A stretch of 64,000 nt of DNA from Agriotes lineatus. Its lineage: Eukaryota > Arthropoda > Insecta > Coleoptera > Elateridae. Numbering within the stretch: position 1 is the stretch's first letter; each line of letters begins with the position of its first letter. The notes beneath the pieces were generated by a model that was not told the origin of the DNA, ran no database searches, and saw only the letters and a program-made list of their open reading frames with translations. The translations under genes and the position numbers were made by a program. Below are positions 56,173 to 64,000 of this stretch, in pieces. Where the stretch lies: the NCBI GenBank assembly GCA_940337035.1, contig CALNHX010005268.1:1-64000 (forward strand). Reading direction: 5' to 3'.

Positions 56173-56450
56173 GTTTGTTTGTTTGTTTGTTGATGGACAA
56201 GGTCTAGGCATGCAGAGTACCAGGTACCTTAGACACCGACTGCTTGGGTCATATGGTCAAAGTTCTACTTACCCTAGCAAGGGATCTTTTACATGCTGCA
56301 CATCGTAGTAACATGGGACCCACGGTTTTACATCACTTCCGTAGAGGCTTTCATCTAAATTTTTTTAATTTTTGAAAACCTCACCGGGAATCAAACTCGC
56401 GACCCTTAGATCAGTAGTCAGGATGCTTACCACTGAACTACCAACCCCGG
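56173..56450 (-). mobile_element. tRNA-derived SINE with 9-bp target duplication
   Basis: Read on the minus strand the head (56450 leftward) is tRNA-like: GGTTGGTAGTTCAGTGGTAA contains the A box, and GAGTTTGATTCCC the B box. The tail is a CAAA repeat (GTTT at 56173-56189 on plus). CACTAATAT lies at both sides (56164-56172 and 56451-56459). The head differs from the SINE at 39178, so two SINE families are present. Confidence 0.85.
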
Positions 56451-56476
56451 CACTAATATATTTGAAATTGAAATGA

Positions 56477-57450
56477 TAGAATTCACAGCAGGCCCTGATT
56501 TGAAATTAACTTAACGGTGTATCTTATCGTAGTTGCTAAAAGTTACTAAAGTCAAAATGTCATATTAAAATATTATTTGACGCAGATTGTCATTGCTATT
56601 TAAAATCTCAAAATGGAAAGAGGTAAACACATTTCAGAGGAGATAAAAACCTATAATAAAATTTTGCCGCTTCTGTAAGAAATTAGCAACTACCAAGTTT
56701 TATCAAATGGGTAAGTACCCGTTAATACGCATTGAGGTGTTAAGAAACAACATTTTTAGGTGTCCTACATAACAATTTTAAAAATTGTTACTGCCTACGA
56801 AAACGGTAGTGCCGTTGAAAGTAGCGGAACTTAATGGCGAGAAAGAAAATCATCGCAATATTTTGTGGATTACCTACGGCTTTAGAGAGGATGTGAGATG
56901 AAGAATTTGGGATCTACACAAAATGGGGAAGTATTATAATTTGGAGGATGTATTAAAATTTGCACAAGAAGAATTAGGCTAGAGGTTAAAAACCTACAAT
57001 GTATAGGATCATTAGAAGAATGGGTCAAAAATACAAGGAAGTCAACAGCGGAAACATTTTTACCGAACAGAATCATTTACAGGCCAAGAAAGTGAAATTT
57101 TAAAAATAAAATCCGGGGAAAATTTGAATTAAGAGCAAAAAATCACTATATTACATACTGGATGTTCTGCAGGATGTTTAGCCTAATTTTGGACAACACA
57201 ATTGAATATAGAGACTATCATAAAAATATGAATGATAGCTTTTTAGAAAATGGGTGGAGAATTAATTGGTTCCTTTATTAAGTGCACTGAATGGAAAGTG
57301 TGTTGTGATTATGGACAATGCTCCATATCACTCCATGCGTGTTGATAAACCACCCACTTCTAACTCTCGTATATCTGTAATGGAGGCATGGTTACGGAGA
57401 AATAGGATTGGCTTTGATAAGAGAAATGCAAAAATATACTTTGGGGCATG
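56477..57450 (+). pseudogene. DDE transposon copy B with IS630/Tc1-like transposase remains
   Basis: Sequence from AGAATTCACAGCAGGCCCTG matches copy A. The best-preserved frame (57266-57451) encodes CVVIMDNAPYHS, the second catalytic aspartate block, then KPPTSNSR and EAWLRRNRIGFD, as in IS630/Tc1-type proteins with an HTH-bearing N terminus. Upstream frames (about 57010-57260) show DYHKNMNDSFLENGW in another phase. Frameshifts and stops make it inactive. Terminal repeats were not found. Confidence 0.65.
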
Positions 57451-57721
57451 ATACAACCACTTTTGGCTTCATAATAAAACACTAAATTGTCGACAATATA
57501 CTCAATGATTACAGTTATAATGTTCTTAGATTACCCCTCCATACCATTGCCAATATAATCCTATTGCAATGGTACATATAAATTCGTCCCCTTTGTCGAA
57601 AGATAAGGTTGCAAAGAAAGAAGCACTTCTGAGTGTCACTGCGTAGATGTGGCAAAATAACATTCGTCATTGCAAAAAAGAATCAGAATGATTGGAAAAA
57701 CATACAGGGGGCATTATAGTA
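57451..57721. other. no recognised feature
   Basis: Short AT-rich interval between the DDE remnant and the gypsy LTR; the transposon's right end may lie here. Confidence 0.4.
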
Positions 57722-57846
57722 TGTGTACTAAGAAAACCCTCGCAATTAATGCTTTATTCGATTAAAAACTACAGTAAACAAGTTGTGTCAAGCTGACAAT
57801 AAACAAGTGACAAAAGGAACAGCAATCTAAATTCTAACATACCACA
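57722..57846 (-). repeat. gypsy 3' LTR, about 123-125 bp
   Basis: On the minus strand the LTR begins TGTGGTATGTTAG directly after a polypurine tract (AGGGAGGGGTGAA, 57847-57860) and ends near TTAGTACA. It contains AATAAAG as a polyadenylation signal. The length is short for an LTR. The 5' LTR would lie beyond the right edge, so the exact outer end (57722 or 57724) cannot be checked. Confidence 0.65.
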
Positions 57847-57861
57847 TTCACCCCTCCCTAT

Positions 57862-58787
57862 TTAGTAACGCTGGTAATCTTCTAAATAGTTTGGCGATCG
57901 CCTTGTTCTGCTTGATTTATGCAAACTTTCGGTATGATCATTATGATCGCAATATTCATTGTCTTCAGGAACAAGGTCGGAAATATTAGCTTCTATTTCA
58001 TTCTGCGAAGTCCCGCAGCTTTCAATCTGATTTGAAGAATTTAATAGTTCACTTACATGAGAAGTGGTAATTTCTTTTAGTAAAGTAACATCGCCTCGTG
58101 GAGCCAAATGCTTTAACGAAACTGTAGATTCCAGCCCATCTTGACGGCGGATCAAGGCGTATTGTGGATTTGCTTCAATTAATTCAGCTTCCTCTACAAA
58201 AGGGCCATATTTATTTCTTACATGGTTTTATAGTAAGATTGGGCCTGGTGACAAAAGAAATGATGGAATGGAATTTCCAAAAGTTGATTTTCGTTGGTGT
58301 TGAAACATCCTCTCATGAGGCGTACAGTTAGTTGCAGTAGAGAGAAGAGAACGGACTGAATGAAGGGCTTTTCCTAGTACTTCCTCCAATTGAGTTATTT
58401 TTAATCATCGGGATTTTAGAGCTAAAGAAATCGTTTGCCAAATTATTCCATTATACCTTTCGACTTGACCGTTTCCCTCAGGATTATATGGAGTAGTACG
58501 ACTTGTAGCAATACCTCTATCATGCAAATATGATTTTAACTCCTTGGACATAAATGATGGTCCTTGATCAGAATGAATATAGCGGGGCATTCCAAATATG
58601 GAAAAAAGTTGATTGAGAGACTTGATAATCGAAGTAGAAGTCATGTCAGAATAAGCAATTGCAAAAGAAAAGCGTGAGTATTCGTCAACAATTGTTAATA
58701 GGTATTTATTTCGTGTTACTCACGGTAATGGTCCTTTAAAGTATACGTTTAATCGCTCGAATGGAGCAGTAGCTTTAATGAGATGGG
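57862..58787 (-). pseudogene. gypsy integrase, catalytic core and C terminus
   Basis: Minus-strand frames encode the integrase core: VDEYSRF with the first aspartate, IHSDQGPSF with the second, and NPEGNGQVERYN with the glutamate. The C-terminal part ends RTRRSPNYLEDYQRY before the polypurine tract. Several stops interrupt it (about 58235, 58405 and 58725). It carries out DNA integration in intact relatives and is inactive here. The upstream part is displaced by the insertion at 58788. Confidence 0.8.
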
Positions 58788-59600
58788 TGTTTGATTCACA
58801 CAGATGCGTGCATCAAAACCTTTTTGCTTATAATTATTCATGTAATTCAAGTCATAACTGTTCTATCTCATTCAAAGGTCGTGGTAAAGTCAAATTTGCA
58901 TCTTGCCGTATTTGTTTGCCTCTGTTAATATTGGAAAGGAATTTGTAAGCTTCCCTTAATGGCTTTTAAGCGGATGGATACTCTTTCTAATAGGACTTAA
59001 GCCGACTTAGCGTATTTGGGTCTCATGTGTTTATGGATTTCGTTCAATACAATGACTCATTGAGAGAGCTTAGCATTAAGATTTTTTAAATAAGCATTTA
59101 TTCCTAAACAACGTGCGACGCTCCGATTGGCTACGCAGGATAGCCTCAGCCAATAGTGTTTGAGCCTTCCCCTCCTTGTTGAATTTGCGAGTTCAGCTCA
59201 TTGTCAATTCAGCTTCAGTTAGATTCAAAATTTCGAGTAAGCAAGTTCAGCTATTCTTTGTGCTGGTTTGCGGTCGGTCTAGCTCCCTGTTAAAGACGTT
59301 TCCAGGTTATTTTGTGTGACGGTTACGCGCAATTCGCTATTTTCGCGTGGCCAATCCAAGCGTGTCACCACAGTTGAAGCTATTGTAAAAAACCATCGGT
59401 CCATCAGTGACGTTTGTAATCGTTGTTACTCAATATACTCGTGTTTGTTAAGTCTTGTTTCACTTCAACAAATAACTGAACCCAAGTCAAGGGTTATTAA
59501 GTGGCAGTTCCCGGCAATCCCATTGAACCGGAATTCGCAGCGGATTAACTGGGGGCCCCATTCGTGGAAGCCTCTTTTCAAGTTAATCATACAAAAAACA
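58788..59600. mobile_element. probable solo LTR inserted in the gypsy integrase, 813 bp
   Basis: The segment starts TGTTTGATTC and ends ACAAAAAACA, and is bracketed by an exact 5-bp duplication ATGGG (58783-58787 and 59601-59605). When one duplication is disregarded, the integrase frame resumes in phase across it. TG...CA ends with a 5-bp duplication are LTR hallmarks. The interior is moderately GC-rich (59100-59580) without a clear gene. A minus-strand stretch near 58880-58960 reads like protein sequence but has stops. Confidence 0.6.
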
Positions 59601-59860
59601 ATGGGCATTAGTGTTTTTGAAGAATTTTGGCTTAACTTAAGCACATACTGGGCAGTGAGCAGTGAGTTTTCTTATTTCAAGTACTGAATATGGGAGGTTT
59701 CTAGATCTGACCCAATGCGTCATTCTTGTTACTCCTGGATGGCACAATGCTTGATAAAGATCATAAAGGGTGTTTCCGCTGTTGGAACCTCAAACTCTTG
59801 AAAAAGTGTCCGCAACTGTGTTTTCTGTTCCAGGACGGTATACGATATCATAGCTGTAAC
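59601..59860 (-). pseudogene. gypsy RNase H end and integrase zinc-binding region
   Basis: On the minus strand this keeps YDIVYRPGTENTVADTFSR, the junction after RNase H, and then a histidine-cysteine zinc region (CHPGVTRM, LTAHCPVCA). An in-frame stop lies in between and another at CA-stop-VKPKF. The upstream RNase H is displaced by a hAT element. Confidence 0.8.
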
Positions 59861-61423
59861 TAGGGTGACCACCTCTCAGGGTTTAACCCGGAGTCTCAGG
59901 TTTTCTACACAGCGTCTACGGGCTCCGGGTTTTGTAATAATTTCTCCGGGTTGCACTAATTTTCTAATAATGTCTAAATATAACGTAACCGTCAATTATA
60001 TCAACGAAAATAAATTACGTTTCTTCTTAAATAATAGAATCTTATTTCGAATGCAACCCTTTAATAGTTAAAAAGCGAAACTGCTACTTATTTCTAGGTT
60101 GAATCGTATTCAGCAACCAGGAGACATTTCATATAGGTAATTAGGTACAGAATTTTTGAGTATGCGTTTTGTTTTTAATATAATTTCATTTTGTACTAGA
60201 GGTAATTTACTTATGTATTTTTTATTTTTTCGTGATTCTTCTCTCTTGAGTCAATAATGGTTAAAATTTTCTTTTCAAACCTCGTTGTTTATTGATTTCG
60301 TTTTCAAGTGTTTAAATTATAATTTCTCACTCGTAAAGTAATTCACAAAATTCATCATTTTAAATTTCAGGTAACGTTGAGTCTTTTTTGAATAAACTTG
60401 TTATTATCTCCAGAACCGTTAACTTTAGAACAGCGCTTGTGTGTCATGGTGATGTGTTGACCTTGTTCCTCTATCTCTTAACTTTATTATTACAAAATAA
60501 GAAATCATTAATGATTTAGGGAGTATTTTACAAAAATGACAAAGAAATACAAGTGCCTATACTATTTATACTTTTAGTAATTTAAATCAGAACAATACTC
60601 GCATTTAAACAAAAAAAAACAATAGAAAAATATTTACAAAATAGATAAATCTATACCTCAAACATAACAATTCAGGAAATTAAGAGTATGTATACATATA
60701 TTTTTTGGTAAATCAAATTAGAAAATATATGAATAATAGTCGAGGAGATATTTTTTACTAATAGAAGACTTACTTAAGTTTTTAAAAAAATGTATATGGC
60801 TTTATGGTGTTGAAATTGGCAACCAATAACGTATTTGTTTTATAAAAAAATATATAGGTTTAAAGGAAAAATTAGAACTCTATTGACAACCCCAAACTAG
60901 TAGGGGATATTGCAAGTCTAGTAAAAAAATACGGATGTCGGCCTGCTAACTTGAAAACTCCCGACAGTACAAACAGTCCAAAGGGCTGACGTGCGTATGC
61001 CAGCAAAAGGCAGTCGTGGAACCTAAATCTAAATCTAAGGAAAAATTAAACGACCTAAAACATTTTTAAGTAAAAAAGGTTTTCCAATACATTTTGTAAC
61101 CAAATTTTTGCCCTTTAAGAATTTTTAATAATAACATTTAACCCCCCCACCTCCATTAGTATCACCGGAAAGGTTGAGAATTGAAACTAAGCTTTTACTA
61201 GTACCTATGAAATTTTTTGGCCAATTTGTGACGTACGATATGGACAAGTATTTGGTTACACCCTGTATTATATTTGCTAACCATTAATAGTAAGAAATAA
61301 GAACATTGTTTTATTTGCTTGCTTTTTGTTTTCTGTAAACATTCTGTATTTCTAATTGAAGGAAATATTTTTTTACTCACGAAGGATCTCAGGGTTTGTA
61401 TAAATTTAAAGGTGGTCACCCTA
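59861..61423. mobile_element. hAT-type non-autonomous element in gypsy RNase H, 1563 bp
   Basis: The ends TAGGGTGACCACCT and AGGTGGTCACCCTA are inverted repeats, and GCTGTAAC is duplicated on both sides (59853-59860 and 61424-61431). The 8-bp duplication fits hAT. No transposase is recognisable in the interior, which is very AT-rich. Confidence 0.8.
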
Positions 61424-61846
61424 GCTGTAACACGACAATTCTAAACGCAATCGAAGAATCTTTTCATTTTTAATTATTCTGTTATGTTTCATATCAAAAA
61501 TAAAAAAGACAGATCTCTGATCAGTTATGAGTCGGAAATGTCTACCCATCAAATAATGGCGCCATCTTCGTAAAGCTTCAACGATTGCGTAAGCCTCTTT
61601 TTCCACTGCCGAATGTTTTGCTCAATTTTAGATAGCGTCCGTGAGAAGAATGCTACTAGTTGTTCGGACTGACTCAGTGTAGCAGCAATGGCGTGCTCTG
61701 AGGTGTCTGTTTCGACTATAAAGGGTATGTTTGGGTCGATGGCCATTACTACGGATTGGGAAATATCCTATATTATTTTTTTAAAATCTGAAACAGCTAA
61801 AGACGTTAATGGGAAGGTTTTTAGTTTGAACGAGTTTATGCCCCTA
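61424..61846 (-). pseudogene. gypsy RNase H
   Basis: The minus strand encodes FIVETDTSEHAIAATLSQ with the first RNase H acid, then VAFFSRTLSKIEQN, and, shifted in frame near 61570, EKEAYAIVEALRRWRHYL and FRLITDQRSVFFIFD. The upstream linker (FKLKTFPLTSLAVSDFKK) reaches 61846. It would remove RNA from the replication hybrid; it is broken by one frameshift and the hAT insertion. Confidence 0.85.
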
Positions 61847-61920
61847 CGGGCCTCGGCAACTAAATCTACATTCGTGATAAAAAGTTATACTTCAGTGCCT
61901 TGGTATACAAACTACTATTT
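61847..61920. repeat. dispersed repeat shared with 3096-3173
   Basis: Second copy of the roughly 75-bp repeat, lying in the gypsy pol between reverse transcriptase and RNase H. It fits a piece of element sequence that has another, isolated copy at the left edge of the window. Confidence 0.65.
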
Positions 61921-61976
61921 TCTGTGTTGATGGTTAAATTGTATTTGTTAACGGCTTCTATATAGCTATTTAAGTA

Positions 61977-62396
61977 ACAAGGAATGTAAGGCCGTATTAA
62001 CATTTGAGGTAGGCAAGTACAAGCCAAGACGAAGTCGCGGCTTGTTGCCTGCCGAAAATGTTAATAGGCGATACATTCCCAGTTATCTTATTATATTTTT
62101 CCCGCTGCTTATCGAAATTTTCCTAGATTTTTGAAAAAATCGTTTGATTTGTCACCTGTCATCAGGATTAGTTTTCGTGAGTCGTGTTACCTGTGAGTGT
62201 CACATGTCACATAAACACTTGCAATTTATAAATAAAATGTCTAAATCTGCATCTTGGTTTGCTAATTTTATTATCCTAGGAACTTAATAATAATATTAAG
62301 TTCCGTTGTCAAGAAAAAGCAGCAAACAAATATAATCACCGACTTACACGTTTTGTCACTAAAGCTGTATCACTAACTGACATGATCAGCAGCGGG
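61977..62396. mobile_element. palindromic MITE sequence inserted in gypsy reverse transcriptase
   Basis: Gypsy frames stop at NENLKRF on one side and resume at LNSYIEAVNKYNLTINTE on the other. The inserted DNA contains an imperfect palindrome (61977-62090, AACAAGGAATGTAAGGCC... with GACGAAGTC at the tip) and TTTTTCCCGCTGCTTATC (62098) facing GATCAGCAGCGGGAAAA (62384-62400), which look like MITE ends. One or two nested MITEs are possible. Confidence 0.55.
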
Positions 62397-63410
62397 AAAA
62401 TCTTTTTAGGTTTTCATTAGTTTGTTGTTGTGAGTTTCCACATACAGTGACATCATCCAAGTAAGCGTAAACTCCTAGCAGATTTCCTTTTTTAATAATG
62501 CTGTCCATAACTCGTTGAGAACATGCTACTCCGTTGGTAACTCCAAACGGTATTCTAGTAAATTGATATAGTCGTCCATTTGCTTCAAATGCTGTGTAGA
62601 TTTTATCTTGTTCCTGAATAGGGACCTGGTGATAAGCACTACGTAAATCGATAGTAGGTACTGAATATTTCGTATTTGGAAACTGACGTAACTATCTGTT
62701 CAATATTTGGAAGAGGATAAGCATCTAAGTATGTAAATCGATTTATTGTTTGAGAATAATCGATGACCATGCGTTTCTTATGGTTTTCGTTTTTCGTGAC
62801 GAGCACTTGTGCCCTCCAAGGTGAGTTGCTTTCTTCTATAACTCCCTCAGAGAAAAGTTTTTCTATTTCTGTTCCGATAAACCGTGTCTCTTGTTCTGAA
62901 TGTCGTCTGGATTTCGTTGCTATGAACTTGCAGTCGGAAGATAAATTACCAAAAAGTGATGGAGCGTCGACTTTTGCTACATCCAAACTGCATATTAACA
63001 ACAGGGGTCTTGATCCACCAAATTTAACTTTAATTTTAGAATGTTGAGACAACAAGTCATGTCCAATAATGGCATCGGAGCATAAATCTGGTAATACTTG
63101 TATTTTGACTTTGTCATAAAGGTTATCCTTAAGTTTAATATAAACGAGGCAATGACCAGTTATTTGTGAACATAAAAAGGTTGTAGCAATTAAAACTTGA
63201 CCACAGCTTGGGAAAAGAGTTATATTCCGCTCTTTGACGACTTGTTCACTTAGATAGGAATCCGAACTTCCGGTGTGAATCAAAGCATCAGCTGGAGTAT
63301 TATTTATAAAAATTTTCGTTAATGATTTTGCCAAGCATTGAGGTGCTGCAGCTATTAATCTAGGTATAGGAGCAATTGACGCAGTAGTCTCAGTTTTTTA
63401 TTTTGACAGA
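62397..63410 (-). pseudogene. gypsy protease and reverse transcriptase N-terminal half
   Basis: On the minus strand the protease lies at 63334-63000: ADALIHTGSSDSYLS has histidine where the catalytic DTGS aspartate is expected. The reverse transcriptase follows, with MVIDYSQTINRFTYLDAYPLP-type residues, a one-base shift at about 62665, then RIPFGVTNG and the catalytic AYLDDVTV at about 62455. The protease active-site change and the shift show loss of function. The frame overlaps the gag frame at its start, after an A-rich run near 63405. Confidence 0.85.
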
Positions 63411-64000
63411 CTTTAGAAAAGTGTCCTTGCCTGGAACAAGCTCTGCAAATTGCTTCTCTAGCAGGACACATGCTTCGTGGGTGTCGATTATTTCCACAAA
63501 AATAGCATTTACCATTCGTGGCAGTAGCAGCAGCAGATGCAGCAAGAGATGAGGTACGTAATAGCTCTTGATAATCTTCGGGTTTAATTTCTTGTGATGA
63601 ACAGGTCATATATTCGGGTGAAGAATAAGCCAGTGATTGTTTCTGAGAGGTTTCCAGTGCCCTTGCTTGACTAACAGCATTCTTTAGGTTTAAAGTATTA
63701 TTTTCCAACAAACGCTGGCGAATTTGAGGGGAATTTAGTCCATTGATGAAAGCGTCTCGTATAAAATTATCTCTATGCTCTTCAGCGCTTACAGCTTGAA
63801 AATTGCAGTCTTTAGCGAGGCTTATTAAATTATTTAAAAACTGATCTATTGTCTGACCTGGTTGTTGAGTTCTTGTTGAAAGACAATGGCGAGCAAATAT
63901 TTCATTTTTAGGTTTGACGTATATGTCAGTTAAAATTTTGATCGCCTTCTTGTAGAAATCGCAGTTTGTTATAAATTCGTAGGTTGAATGGCTTAGGTAA
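63355..64000 (-). pseudogene. gypsy gag (nucleocapsid end), runs off the window
   Basis: The frame is open from the right edge to 63355 on the minus strand. It shows a capsid-like region (DQFLNNLISLAKDC, RDNFIRDAFINGL) and two zinc knuckles, CYFCGNNRHPRSMC and CRACSRQGHFSKVC, as in Mag-type gypsy elements. The frame changes to that of the protease after the knuckles, near the run AATAAAAAAC at about 63405. This could be a translational shift or a mutation. Confidence 0.85.

Overview
This is a eukaryotic, AT-rich window almost certainly from an insect (or close arthropod) genome. The mobile-element content supports that reading: Jockey-type LINEs, a Penelope-like element with GIY-YIG nuclease, mariner, hAT and Helitron relatives, a Mag/gypsy-type LTR element, tRNA-derived SINEs, and many foldback elements ending in TACAGGGTG. 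I recognise no host protein-coding gene with confidence. Most short reading frames are chance frames in AT-rich DNA and are left out.

Layout. 1-7981: mostly unannotatable DNA with a CpG-rich patch (3.5-4.3 kb) and two Helitron-like fragments (4.65-6.24 kb). 7988-16945: the most striking object, a 8,958-bp near-perfect palindrome with exact ends (5'-AG...CT-3') and a 6-bp target duplication (ATGATA). Both are Maverick/Polinton hallmarks. Its arms are about 4.4 kb. Each arm carries one mirror copy of an unrecognised basic protein gene (intact on the left, nonsense-mutated on the right) and two tRNA-like Pol III-type units. A well-formed tRNA-Leu(UAA) gene lies in the 189-bp unique centre. 17.4-18.1 kb: a head-to-head mariner remnant. 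18.2-20.7 kb: an old direct duplication with GC-rich, exon-like ends. 23.8-34.5 kb: a LINE tail, a hAT element with 8-bp duplication, and nested foldback/MITE elements. 34.5-37.3 kb: an internally deleted mariner and a mariner 3' fragment. 38.1-44.2 kb: an RTE-like LINE fragment, a SINE, and a full-length Jockey-type LINE with two intact ORFs, poly-A and target duplication, which splits an older DDE transposon. 44.7-47.1 kb: a tRNA-Glu-like sequence and several palindromic MITEs. 47.5-52.6 kb: a decayed Jockey-like LINE carrying an inserted Penelope-like element. 53.2-56.1 kb: a Crypton-like tyrosine recombinase gene with recognisable short introns, split by a 1.77-kb foldback. 56.2-57.5 kb: a SINE and a second copy of the DDE transposon. 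57.7-64.0 kb: a minus-strand gypsy element (3' LTR to gag, running off the right edge), broken by a probable solo LTR (5-bp duplication), a hAT element (8-bp duplication) and palindromic MITE sequence.

The genes do not form a pathway. The window is a stratified transposon graveyard whose nesting order can be read from the target duplications. The element most worth following up is the palindrome. Its structure is what an integrated snap-back (inverted-duplication) derivative of a protein-primed linear DNA element would look like.
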